DNA of 64,000 nucleotides from Solimonas flava DSM 18980. GTDB taxonomy: Bacteria > Pseudomonadota > Gammaproteobacteria > Nevskiales > Nevskiaceae. The DNA lies in assembly GCF_000426685.1 (NCBI RefSeq), contig NZ_AUFV01000007.1:1-64000 (forward strand), in the 5' to 3' direction. Positions 26,685-34,361 of this stretch are shown here, piece by piece (position 1 is the first letter of the stretch; each line of letters begins with the position of its first letter). The notes under the pieces are model-generated. The model saw nothing but the letters and a program-made list of their open reading frames with translations. It was not told the DNA's origin and searched no databases. The position numbers were made by a program, and so were the translations under genes.

Positions 26685-27418
26685 TGAAGGTCGAGGTCAT
26701 CACGCTGTTCCCGGAATTCGTGGAGCAGGTGACGCGGTTCGGGATGCCCCGGATCGCGGTCGAGCAGGGCCAGCTCGCGCTGTCGACGCGCAATCCGCGC
26801 GACTACAGCACGAACAAGTGGCGTCGGGTCGACGCCCGGCCGTACGGCGGCGGGCCCGGCATGGTGATGGAAGCCGAGCCGCTCGCGGCCGCGATCGACG
26901 CGGCGCGGGCATCGCTCGGAGCGGCGAAGGTTGTCTACCTGTCGCCGCAGGGCAGCCGCTTCGACCAGCGATGGGCGGAGCGCCTGAGCGCGGAGCCGGG
27001 CTTGATCCTGCTCTGCGGGCGGTACGAAGGCCTGGACGAGCGCGTGCTCGAGGCCGAAGTGGATTTTGAACTGTCGCTGGGCGACTTCGTGTTGTCCGGC
27101 GGCGAACTGGCGGCGATGGTGGTGGTCGATGCCATTGCCCGCCTGTTGCCCGGCGTGCTGGGCGACGAGCAGTCGGCGGTGAACGACTCGTTCTCCGCGG
27201 GGCTTCTGGATCATCCGCACTACACGCGGCCGGAAGTCTGGCGCGATGCCGTGGTCCCGGACGTGCTGTTGTCCGGCGATCATGCGAAAATCGCGCGCTG
27301 GCGTCGTCAGCAGGCGCTCGGGCAGACATGGTTGAAGCGGCCCGAGCTGCTCGACGGGCTGGAGCTGGACGAGGATTCAAGGGCGCTGCTGCGGGACTTC
27401 ATCGCGCAGCAGCGGTAG
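26684..27418 (+). CDS. trmD: tRNA (guanine-N1-)-methyltransferase TrmD
   Basis: 244 residues. Methylates G37 next to the anticodon and prevents frameshifting. SPOUT knot methylase motifs: [32 protein letters not shown] and [14 protein letters not shown]. The chosen ATG overlaps the rimM stop as TGATG, giving tight coupling; a GTG three bases upstream is the alternative. Confidence 0.96.
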   Translation: MKVEVITLFPEFVEQVTRFGMPRIAVEQGQLALSTRNPRDYSTNKWRRVDARPYGGGPGMVMEAEPLAAAIDAARASLGAAKVVYLSPQGSRFDQRWAERLSAEPGLILLCGRYEGLDERVLEAEVDFELSLGDFVLSGGELAAMVVVDAIARLLPGVLGDEQSAVNDSFSAGLLDHPHYTRPEVWRDAVVPDVLLSGDHAKIARWRRQQALGQTWLKRPELLDGLELDEDSRALLRDFIAQQR

Positions 27419-27438
27419 GCACAACAGAGGTATCAGAC

Positions 27439-27792
27439 ATGCGTACGAACAAGATCATTGCCGCGGTTGAAGCGGAACAGATGAACAAGCAGGTTCCGGC
27501 TTTCAATCCGGGTGACACGGTCGAGGTCAAGGTCAAGGTCAAGGAAGGCGACCGCGAGCGTCTGCAGTCGTTCGAAGGCGTCGTCATCGCCAAGCGCAAC
27601 CGTGGCCTGAACTCGGCGTTCACCGTGCGCAAGACCTCGCACGGCGAGGGCGTCGAGCGCGTGTTCCAGACCTACAGCCCGCAGGTCGCGGAGATCAGCG
27701 TGAAGCGCCGCGGCGAAGTCCGCCGCGCCAAGCTGTACTACCTGCGCAATCTGTCCGGCAAGGCTGCGCGCATCACCGAGAAGCTCGGCTAA
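27439..27792 (+). CDS. rplS: 50S ribosomal protein L19
   Basis: 117 residues. Lies at the 30S-50S interface. Contains [39 protein letters not shown] and [18 protein letters not shown]. It begins at ATG 27439 after AGAGG. Last gene of the rpsP operon; a strong terminator follows. Confidence 0.97.
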   Translation: MRTNKIIAAVEAEQMNKQVPAFNPGDTVEVKVKVKEGDRERLQSFEGVVIAKRNRGLNSAFTVRKTSHGEGVERVFQTYSPQVAEISVKRRGEVRRAKLYYLRNLSGKAARITEKLG

Positions 27793-27837
27793 GACGCGCT
27801 GTCCGGCCGCGGCGCGGCCGGCACCGGCCGTGATGTC

Positions 27838-27874
27838 GCCACGGCGGACCTTCAAAGGTCCGCCGTGGCTTTTT
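27838..27874 (+). terminator. Terminator of rpsP-rimM-trmD-rplS
   Basis: Near-perfect 14-bp stem GCCACGGCGGACCT/AGGTCCGCCGTGGC with a short loop and TTTTT. Confidence 0.92.
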
Positions 27875-27960
27875 GTCGTCCGCGTTTTGGCGAGCGGCGC
27901 CGGACCACGCCGCGCCGGCGCTTGACCGGCCCGCGCGCCGAGCGTATTAAAGCGACTGTT

Positions 27961-27976
27961 TCAAACACTTGTTTGA
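27961..27976. promoter_or_regulatory. TetR-type operator of the cecR-like gene
   Basis: A perfect inverted repeat TCAAACA-CT-TGTTTGA ends 8 bp before the regulator's start codon. The position in the regulator's own leader and the palindrome length fit autorepression by the encoded TetR protein. Confidence 0.65.
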
Positions 27977-27984
27977 TAAAGTCG

Positions 27985-28671
27985 ATGAATCTTCCGCGTC
28001 GCAGCGCCGCCACCCCGAAGAAGACCGCCGCCGGCGGCTCGCCCGAGGCGACGCGCGCCGCGCTGCTGCAGGCGGCGACGGCGGTCTTCGTCGCAGCCGG
28101 CTACGAGCAGGCGCGCGTGCGCGATATCGCCGAGCGCGCCGGCGCCAACGTCGCTGCGATCAACTATCACTTCGGCAGCAAGGAAGCGCTGTATCTGGAA
28201 GTGCTGCGCCGGCAGGCGAGCGAGCGCATCGAGCGCTATCCGCTGCCCGACCCGGCCAAGGCGGAAACGCCCGAAGCGGCGCTGCACGCCGCGCTGAGCA
28301 TGCTGCTGAGCCGCTTCCTCGCCGACGACCAGCGCGCCTTCGTGCCGAAGCTGCTGATGCGCGAGCTGCTGGCGCCGAGCGCGGCGCTGCCGGCGATGGT
28401 GCAGGATGTCATCGCGCCGCAGTTCCGGCAGCTGTCGGCCGTCGTGGCAGCGCTGCTCGGACCGCGTGCGGACGCCGCCACGATCCAGCGCTGCACGTTC
28501 AGCCTCGTCAGCCAGTGCATGTTCTACCTGTTCGCGCGGCCGCTGGTGCAGACACTGGCGCCGCAGACCTATGACGACGGCGCGGTTGCGCGCCTTTCCG
28601 CCCATATCGCGCAGTTTTCGCTCGCCGCGCTGCGCGCGCAGCGTGAGGCCCTGGAGCGCGCCGATGCCTAG
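27985..28671 (+). CDS. cecR: TetR-family regulator, CecR (YbiH)-like
   Basis: 228 residues. The N-terminal helix-turn-helix (VRDIAERAGANVAAINYHFGSKEALYLEVL) has the variant recognition helix of CecR/YbiH. The C-terminal domain (MLLSRFLADDQRAFVPKLLMRELLAPSAAL) matches the DUF1956 ligand domain. In E. coli CecR represses ybhGFSR and rhlE. Here a ybhG/F/S-like set follows directly, and an operator-like palindrome precedes the gene. The TAG stop belongs to the dispersed repeat that begins there. Confidence 0.82.
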   Translation: MNLPRRSAATPKKTAAGGSPEATRAALLQAATAVFVAAGYEQARVRDIAERAGANVAAINYHFGSKEALYLEVLRRQASERIERYPLPDPAKAETPEAALHAALSMLLSRFLADDQRAFVPKLLMRELLAPSAALPAMVQDVIAPQFRQLSAVVAALLGPRADAATIQRCTFSLVSQCMFYLFARPLVQTLAPQTYDDGAVARLSAHIAQFSLAALRAQREALERADA

Positions 28672-28816
28672 GGAAGGTCTGAATCACGCCGCCATCGCGA
28701 GGCCGCGTAGCGCCCGTGGCGAGCCGCAAACGCCCCTTGCATCGCGCGCCGCCGGATGGCTTCGTCGCTGGCGGCGCTTCGCCATGACGATGGATGAACT
28801 TCTTCGGAGGCTCCCC
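28669..28816 (+). repeat. Palindromic dispersed repeat (MITE/REPIN-like), copy 2
   Basis: It starts TAGGGAAGGTCTGAA at the regulator's stop codon and ends GAACTTCTTCGGAGGCTCCC. Its right half is the reverse complement of the left half of copy 1 (122-270), so the two copies lie in opposite orientation. The likely start codon of the next gene (ATG 28784 or 28790) and its first eight or so codons lie inside the element. Confidence 0.75.
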
Positions 28817-29782
28817 GGATCGTCCGCCGTCGCGGGCCTGCTGTGCCTGCTGTGCCTGCTGTGCCTGCTGGCCGTCGCCGCCTGCTCGGGTGGCGAAGGC
28901 GACCGCTACCAGGGCTATGCCGAAGGCGAGTTCGTCTACGTCGCCGCCTCGCAGGCCGGGCGGCTGGAGCGTCTCGAAGTACGACGCGGCGACGCGGTCC
29001 GCGCCGGTGCGCCGCTGTTCGCGCTCGAAGCGACGCTGGAGTCGGCCGCGCAGCGCCAGGCGGCGCAGCAGCTGTCTGCGGCGCAGGCGCAGTACGCGGA
29101 TCTGCTGACCGGCAAGCGTGCCCCCGAGATCGCGGTGCTGCGCGCGCAGCTGGCGCAGGCCATGGCCGCCGACCGCAACGCTGCCGAGCAGTGGCGCCGC
29201 GATCAGGCGCTGGCCGGCAGCGGCGCAGTGTCGCTGGCCCAGCTCGACGCCAGCCGCGCCGCCGCCGAGGCCGCCGCCGAGCGCGTGCGCGAACTGCGCG
29301 ACCAGCTCGCGGTTGCCGCGCTGCCGGGGCGCGAGCAGCAGATCGCCGCGCAGGCGGCGCAGGTCGAGGCGGCGCGCGCGCAGCTGGCGCAGGCGCAGTG
29401 GCGGCTCGACGAGAAGACGCTGCGGGCCGGGCAGGACGCGCAGGTCTACGATACGCTGTATCGCGTCGGCGAATGGGTGCCGGCCGGCAGCCCGGTCGTG
29501 CGCCTGCTGCCGCCGGGCAACGTCAAGGTCCGCTTCTTCGTGCCGGAGACCACGGTCGGGCGGCTGCATGCCGGTCAGAGCGTGCGCCTGCAGTGCGACG
29601 GCTGTGCGCGCGAGGTGGCGGCGACGATTCGCTACGTGGCGGGCGAGGCCGAGTACACGCCGCCGGTGATCTACAGCAACGAGACGCGCGACAAGCTGGT
29701 GTTCATGGTCGAGGCCTGGCCGACGCCTGCCGACGCCGGCGTGCTGCATCCGGGCCAGCCGCTGACGGTGACGCTGCCGTGA
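28784..29782 (+). CDS. HlyD/YbhG-like periplasmic adaptor lipoprotein
   Basis: 332 residues. Membrane-fusion adaptor for an ABC-2 exporter. A short N-terminus and hydrophobic segment end in a lipobox (LLAVAAC), so it is probably lipid-anchored. Barrel-sandwich halves (YVAASQAGRLERLEVRRGDAV; ADAGVLHPGQPLTVTLP) flank a long coiled coil rich in Gln/Ala/Arg (residues about 85-200). No in-frame start lies downstream of the repeat element until deep inside the protein, so the start must be ATG 28784 or 28790; neither has a clear ribosome binding site. The stop overlaps the ATPase start (GTGA). Confidence 0.85.
   Translation: MTMDELLRRLPGSSAVAGLLCLLCLLCLLAVAACSGGEGDRYQGYAEGEFVYVAASQAGRLERLEVRRGDAVRAGAPLFALEATLESAAQRQAAQQLSAAQAQYADLLTGKRAPEIAVLRAQLAQAMAADRNAAEQWRRDQALAGSGAVSLAQLDASRAAAEAAAERVRELRDQLAVAALPGREQQIAAQAAQVEAARAQLAQAQWRLDEKTLRAGQDAQVYDTLYRVGEWVPAGSPVVRLLPPGNVKVRFFVPETTVGRLHAGQSVRLQCDGCAREVAATIRYVAGEAEYTPPVIYSNETRDKLVFMVEAWPTPADAGVLHPGQPLTVTLP
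28838..28870 (+). repeat. 9-bp tandem repeat in the adaptor signal sequence
   Basis: Three perfect copies of CTGCTGTGC plus a partial fourth. They encode Leu-Leu-Cys three times and then Leu-Leu, in frame, inside the hydrophobic core of the lipoprotein signal peptide. Confidence 0.9.
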
Positions 29783-30717
29783 GCGCCGAGGCGCTGGCGA
29801 TCGACGTCCAGGGCTTGAACAAGTTCTTCGGCGACAAGCACGTCGTCGCCGATCTCAGCCTGCAGGTGCGGCGCGGCGAGATCTTCGGCTTTCTCGGCCC
29901 GAATGGCAGCGGCAAGACCACGTCGATCCGCATGATGTGCGGCCTGCTGACACCGGATTCCGGCAGTGGCCGCTGCCTCGGCTACGACATCCTGCGCGAG
30001 TCCGACGCGATCAAGCATCAGGTCGGCTACATGACGCAGCGCTTCTCGTACTGGGAAGACCTGACGATTCGCGAGAATCTCGATTTCGTCGCGCGCCTTT
30101 ACGAAATGCCAAACCGCCGCGCCGCCGTCGACGAGGCGCTCGAACGGCTCGGTCTCACCTCGCGCGCGCAGCAGCTGACCGGTGCGCTGTCGGGCGGCTG
30201 GAAGCAGCGTCTGGCGCTGGCGGCGTGCATGCTGCACCGGCCGCAGCTGCTGCTGCTCGACGAGCCGACCGCCGGCGTCGACCCGACCGCGCGCCGCGAC
30301 TTCTGGGAGGAGTTGCACGACCTCGCCGCGCAGGGCATTTCGGTGCTCGTCAGCACGCACTACATGGACGAGGCCGAGCGTTGCCACAAGCTCGCCTACA
30401 TGGCCTACGGCCAGCTGCTGGTGCAGGGTACCGCTGCCGAAGTCGTCGCCGCGCAGCGGCTGACGACCTGGGCCGTGCACGGCGAGCATCTGGGCGAGCT
30501 GTCGCAGCGCCTGCGCGAGGCGCCGGGCGTCGAACAGACCGTGGTCTTCGGCAGTGTCCTGCACGTGACCGGCGCCGACGCCGCGACGCTGGAAGCCAGC
30601 GTGCGCCGCATCGCCGGCGGCGCCGGTCTGCACGTCGAGACGGTGCCGACCAGCCTGGAGGACGTCTTCATCCACCTGATGAGCCGTGCGACCGACAACT
30701 ATCAGGACCGGCCATGA
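29779..30717 (+). CDS. ABC exporter ATP-binding protein (YbhF-like, single domain)
   Basis: 312 residues with one nucleotide-binding domain: Walker A LGPNGSGKTTS, Q-loop GYMTQRFSYWEDLT, signature LSGGWKQRLALA, Walker B LLLLDEPTAGVDP and switch histidine STHYMDEAE. A C-terminal regulatory extension ends in VPTSLEDVFIHLM. E. coli YbhF is about twice this size with two fused ATPase domains, so this protein would act as a homodimer. GTG start overlapping the adaptor stop; its own stop overlaps the permease ATG. Confidence 0.93.
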   Translation: MSAEALAIDVQGLNKFFGDKHVVADLSLQVRRGEIFGFLGPNGSGKTTSIRMMCGLLTPDSGSGRCLGYDILRESDAIKHQVGYMTQRFSYWEDLTIRENLDFVARLYEMPNRRAAVDEALERLGLTSRAQQLTGALSGGWKQRLALAACMLHRPQLLLLDEPTAGVDPTARRDFWEELHDLAAQGISVLVSTHYMDEAERCHKLAYMAYGQLLVQGTAAEVVAAQRLTTWAVHGEHLGELSQRLREAPGVEQTVVFGSVLHVTGADAATLEASVRRIAGGAGLHVETVPTSLEDVFIHLMSRATDNYQDRP

Positions 30718-31868
30718 AAGCCTGGCTCGCCAACTTCCGCGGCTTCTCCGCGGCGCGCTGGTGGGGGGTCGTTCTCAAGGAGTTCCTGCAGCTGCGCCGC
30801 GACCGCGTCACCTTCGCGATGATCGTCGGCATCCCGATCGTGCAGCTGGCGCTGTTCGGCTTCGCGATCAACACCGACCCGCGCCATCTGCCGACGGCGG
30901 TGATCAGCGCCGAACAAAGCGAGTTCAGCCGCAGTCTGGTCGCCGCGCTGCGCAACTCGCGCTACTTCGCGATCACCGAGGAACTGCCGGACGAGGCCGC
31001 CGGGCGTGAAGCGCTGGCCGAAGGCCGCGTGCAGTTCGTGCTCAGCATTCCGCCGGATTTCAGCAAGCGCCTGCTGCGCGGCGAGAAACCGGCCGTGCTG
31101 CTCGAGGCCGACGCCACCGATCCGACCGCGACCGGCATGGCGCTCGGCGCCGCCGAGCAGATCGCCGGCGCCGTCGCCCGCAAAGACCTGCGCGGGCCGC
31201 TCGCGGCGCTGGTGCCGGGCGAACCGCCGTTCGAGATCCGCGTGCACCGTCTCTACAACCCGGAGGGCGTGACCCAGTACAACATCATCCCCGGCCTGAT
31301 GGGCGTGATCCTGACGATGACGCTGGTGATGATGACCGGGCTGGCGATGACGCGCGAACGCGAGCGCGGCACGATGGAAAATCTGCTGGCGACGCCGGTG
31401 CGGCCGCTCGAGGTGATCAGCGGCAAGATCGTGCCGTATATCGCGATCGGGCTGGTGCAGTCGACGATCATCCTGCTCGCCGCGCGCTTCGTGTTCGGCG
31501 TGCCGTTCTTCGGCAGCATCGTCGCGATCTACGTCGCCGCACTGCTGTTCATCGCCGCCAATCTGACGGTCGGCATCACGCTGTCGTCGCTGGCGATCAA
31601 TCAGCTGCAGGCGATGCAGATGGCGATTTTCTATTTCATGCCGAACATGCTGCTGTCCGGTTTCATGTTCCCGTTCGCCGGCATGCCGACCTGGGCGCAA
31701 TGGCTCGCCAGCGCGCTGCCGCTGACGCACTTCAACCGCCTGATCCGCGGCATCATCCTCAAGGGCAACGGCTGGGTCGAGCTGTGGCCGAACATCTGGC
31801 CGATCCTGGTCTTTACGGTCATCGTCATGGCGGTCGCCGTGCGCTTCTACCGGCGCACGCTGGACTGA
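30714..31868 (+). CDS. ABC-2 type permease (YbhS-like)
   Basis: 384 residues. An N-terminal helix (FAMIVGIPIVQLALFGFAI) is followed by a periplasmic loop of about 130 residues. Five C-terminal helices follow, with the ABC-2 signature YNIIPGLMGVILTMTLVMMTGLAMTRERERGTMENLL. It pairs with the upstream ATPase and adaptor to export drugs or lipophilic compounds. E. coli has two permeases (YbhS, YbhR); only one is present here, so a homodimeric channel is inferred. ATGA overlap with the ATPase gene. Converges on fecR-like with a 31-bp gap. Confidence 0.92.
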   Translation: MKAWLANFRGFSAARWWGVVLKEFLQLRRDRVTFAMIVGIPIVQLALFGFAINTDPRHLPTAVISAEQSEFSRSLVAALRNSRYFAITEELPDEAAGREALAEGRVQFVLSIPPDFSKRLLRGEKPAVLLEADATDPTATGMALGAAEQIAGAVARKDLRGPLAALVPGEPPFEIRVHRLYNPEGVTQYNIIPGLMGVILTMTLVMMTGLAMTRERERGTMENLLATPVRPLEVISGKIVPYIAIGLVQSTIILLAARFVFGVPFFGSIVAIYVAALLFIAANLTVGITLSSLAINQLQAMQMAIFYFMPNMLLSGFMFPFAGMPTWAQWLASALPLTHFNRLIRGIILKGNGWVELWPNIWPILVFTVIVMAVAVRFYRRTLD

Positions 31869-31899
31869 AGGCGCGACCAGTCGTGGCCGCGCCGCGTGC

Positions 31900-32880
31900 T
31901 CAGCCCGCGGCCGGGGCGCGCCGGAACAGCAGGGTCCGGCTGCCGTCGCTGCGATGCTCGATGCCGTAGAGCTCGTGCAGTGCAAACAGCACGCTGTCGG
32001 TGTCGCCGATGCGGAACGTGCCGGAAATCGTCAGCTCGGCCAGCGCCGGGTCGTCGAGCACCAGCCGCGTGCGCGTATAGCGGTTGAGCTCGTCGATCGC
32101 GTCGTCGAGCCGGCTGTCGTCGAGCACGATCTTGCCGTCGCGCCAGGCGGTCTTGAGGCCGACCCCGGCATCGTTCTCGACCCGCGGCGGCGCCGCCGCC
32201 TCGAAGCGCGCGATCTGGCCGGCGCTGATCGATGTCGGCGGCACGACGGCCGCTTCGCGGTGGCCGCCGGCGTCGACGCGCACATGGCCTTGCAGCACCG
32301 CCACTTCGAGCGCGCCGTGCCGCTGGCGGACGTCGAAGCGGGTGCCGGTGACGACCACGCGGCGCTCGCCGGAGGCGACCACGAACGGCCGCGACGCATC
32401 GTGCGCGACATCGAAGAAGGCCTCGCCGCGCTGCAGCTCGACGCGGCGCTCGGTGCCGTTGAAGCGCAGGCGCAGCCGGGAATCGGTGTTGAGCCAGATC
32501 GTCGAACCGTCCGGCAGCGCCAGCATGCGGTTCTGGCCGACCGGCGTGCGGTACACGTCGGCCTGCTGCCAGACCAGCAGCGTCACGGCGAGCACGATGC
32601 CGGCAGCTGCCGCAAAGCCGAGCTGCCAGCGCCGCGCGGCCGGCATCGGCAGCGGCCGCTCGGCGAGCTGGCGCAGTTCGCCGCGGATGCGCGGGCTCGC
32701 CGCCAGGCCGGGGGCCAGGCCGGACACCGCCTGCAGGCGCAGGACGAGCGGACGCTGCTCCGGGTGCGCGGCGAGCCAGGCTTCGAAGGCCGCGAAATCG
32801 GCGGCCGTCGCCGTGTTCGAGCGCAGGCGCGCGATCCATTCCGGAGCGCTGCGCGGGGTTCTGTGGAAGAAGGAGCGCAT
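31900..32880 (-). CDS. fecR: FecR-family anti-sigma/sigma regulator
   Basis: 326 residues. The N-terminal cytoplasmic domain (DUF4880-like: WIARLRSNTATAADFAAFEAWLAAHPEQ) would bind the sigma factor. One membrane helix lies at about residues 87-105. The periplasmic FecR domain has LPDGSTIWLNTDSRLRLRF, RRVELQRGEAFFDVAHD and GTRFDVRQ, and the end resembles an STN fold that contacts the receptor. It begins five bases after the sigma stop. Expected role: relay the substrate-bound signal from the TonB receptor's STN domain to the sigma factor. Confidence 0.92.
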   Translation of the reverse strand: MRSFFHRTPRSAPEWIARLRSNTATAADFAAFEAWLAAHPEQRPLVLRLQAVSGLAPGLAASPRIRGELRQLAERPLPMPAARRWQLGFAAAAGIVLAVTLLVWQQADVYRTPVGQNRMLALPDGSTIWLNTDSRLRLRFNGTERRVELQRGEAFFDVAHDASRPFVVASGERRVVVTGTRFDVRQRHGALEVAVLQGHVRVDAGGHREAAVVPPTSISAGQIARFEAAAPPRVENDAGVGLKTAWRDGKIVLDDSRLDDAIDELNRYTRTRLVLDDPALAELTISGTFRIGDTDSVLFALHELYGIEHRSDGSRTLLFRRAPAAG

Positions 32881-32885
32881 GGCGG

Positions 32886-33461
32886 CTAGGGATCGGCGAG
32901 AAAGGGTTGCAGGCGATCGGCGCAGTGGCTCAGGGCGCGCGCCATTTCGCGCTCCACGGTGCGCGTCGTCACGCCCAGGCGGCGGGCGATCTCCGGATAG
33001 CTGAGATGCTCGAGGTGATGCAGCAGGAAGACCCGCCGCGTCGACGGCCGCAGGCCGTAGAGCGCCGCTTCGAGTTCGCGCAGACCCTGGTCCCAGTGCG
33101 CGGCCATGGCGGCGTCGGGGCTGTCGTCTTCGATGCCTTCGTCGCCGAGCGGCTCGTGCGTGTCGCTGTGACGTACCGCGTTGCGGCGGTGGCGGTCGCG
33201 CGCCACGTTCAGAGCCGTGGTGAACAGATAGCCGTGCGTCTCGCCGCGCAGCGTACCGCGCTGCTCCTGGCGCCAGATCTTCAGGAAGGTTTCCTGGATG
33301 CACTCGTCGATTTCGTCGCCGCTCTGCAGATAGCGGCGCAGGAAACGCCCGAGGTCGCGCGCGTGCGCGACGAACCAGGTTTCGACGATCGACTTGCCCT
33401 GCAGGGGTTCGTTCCCGGTCACGGGGAGGTCCGGCGAGTGTAGGGCAAGGCCGCTTTTCAC
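32886..33461 (-). CDS. fecI: FecI-like ECF sigma factor
   Basis: 191 residues. Region 2 (FLRRYLQSGDEIDECIQETFLKIWRQ) and region 4 (LRPSTRRVFLLHHLEHLSYPEIARRLGVTTRTVEREMARAL) are both complete. There is no anti-sigma-like extension. The best start is GTG 33461, overlapping the stop of the alpha/beta hydrolase gene as GTGA; this places the sigma gene inside a hydrolase operon. It probably recognises CTGTCGGG-N13-GCGCGTAGA, seen at two divergent promoter regions (35624-35683 and 40768-40832), one of which would drive its own operon. Confidence 0.93.
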   Translation of the reverse strand: MKSGLALHSPDLPVTGNEPLQGKSIVETWFVAHARDLGRFLRRYLQSGDEIDECIQETFLKIWRQEQRGTLRGETHGYLFTTALNVARDRHRRNAVRHSDTHEPLGDEGIEDDSPDAAMAAHWDQGLRELEAALYGLRPSTRRVFLLHHLEHLSYPEIARRLGVTTRTVEREMARALSHCADRLQPFLADP

Positions 33462-34354
33462 GGCGCCAGCGTGTCGACGAACGCGAGGATCTGCCCGGCC
33501 AGCGCCGTCGCCGCCTCGCGACCGGTGAGGAGCGTGCCGTGCGTGGCGGCGTCGATCACCACTTGCCGGCCGTTCGCCGCCCGCGCCGCCGTCTCGCGGT
33601 GATGGCGCAGCGACGGATGCGCGTCGGCCGCCGGTGCGCGGCGGCGGCCGCGCTGGCTGGCACTGATCACGCGCAGCGGCAGCTGCGCGGGAAACGGCAG
33701 TGCGGCGAGCTCGGCCTGGATCGCCGGAATCGCGCGCAACTCGCGAATGAAGCCGGCGAGATGGCGCGGGTCGGCGATCGCCGCAAGCGCTTCGCGCCGG
33801 GCCTCGTCCGGCAGTCCGGCGACCAGCGCGGCGAACGGATGAAAGCGCCGCAGCAGGCCGGTACGGGCCAGGCCGCGCAGCACCTGCAGCAGCGGAATCA
33901 GCACCGGCAGCAGGCGTCGGTTGGCGCGGTCGAGCAGGTGCGCGTCGAGCGGCGTCGGATCGACCAGCACGAGGCCGGCCGCGCGCTTCGGGTGGGTCGC
34001 GGCGTAGTGCAGCGCGTAGAGCGCGCCGAGCGAATGGCCGACGAAGACGCAGGGGCGATCGATGCCGAGCGCGTCGAGCAGGGCGTCGAGGCGGGCGCCG
34101 ACGGCGGCGGCGCTGACCGTGTCGGTCGCCCCGCTGGCGCCGAGTCCGGCGCGGTCATAGCGGATCGTCAGCGTGCGCGCGGCGAGCGGCGGCTGGACCC
34201 AGGCCCACCAGGCGCCGATCGCGCCGCCGCCGGCTTCGAGGACGATCGGCGGCAGGGCGCCGCGCGTGCCCTCGACGTGGACGTGCAGCGGCACGCCGTC
34301 GCAGTGCACCAAGCTTTCCGGCGGCGGGACGGCGGATTGGCGGTCGGAGGGCAT
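33458..34354 (-). CDS. Alpha/beta hydrolase
   Basis: 298 residues, no signal peptide, so cytoplasmic. The oxyanion/strand region is IVLEAGGGAIGAWWAW, the nucleophile elbow is VGHSLGALYAL (Ser near residue 112) and the probable catalytic histidine is in DAATHGTLL. Overall type resembles proline iminopeptidase/haloalkane dehalogenase-like hydrolases; the substrate is unknown. In context (amidohydrolase, S9 peptidase, epimerase) a peptidase or ester/amide hydrolase role is plausible. It lies 7 bases after the amidohydrolase and overlaps the sigma gene. Confidence 0.82.
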   Translation of the reverse strand: MPSDRQSAVPPPESLVHCDGVPLHVHVEGTRGALPPIVLEAGGGAIGAWWAWVQPPLAARTLTIRYDRAGLGASGATDTVSAAAVGARLDALLDALGIDRPCVFVGHSLGALYALHYAATHPKRAAGLVLVDPTPLDAHLLDRANRRLLPVLIPLLQVLRGLARTGLLRRFHPFAALVAGLPDEARREALAAIADPRHLAGFIRELRAIPAIQAELAALPFPAQLPLRVISASQRGRRRAPAADAHPSLRHHRETAARAANGRQVVIDAATHGTLLTGREAATALAGQILAFVDTLAP

Positions 34355-34361
34355 GGCGGGC

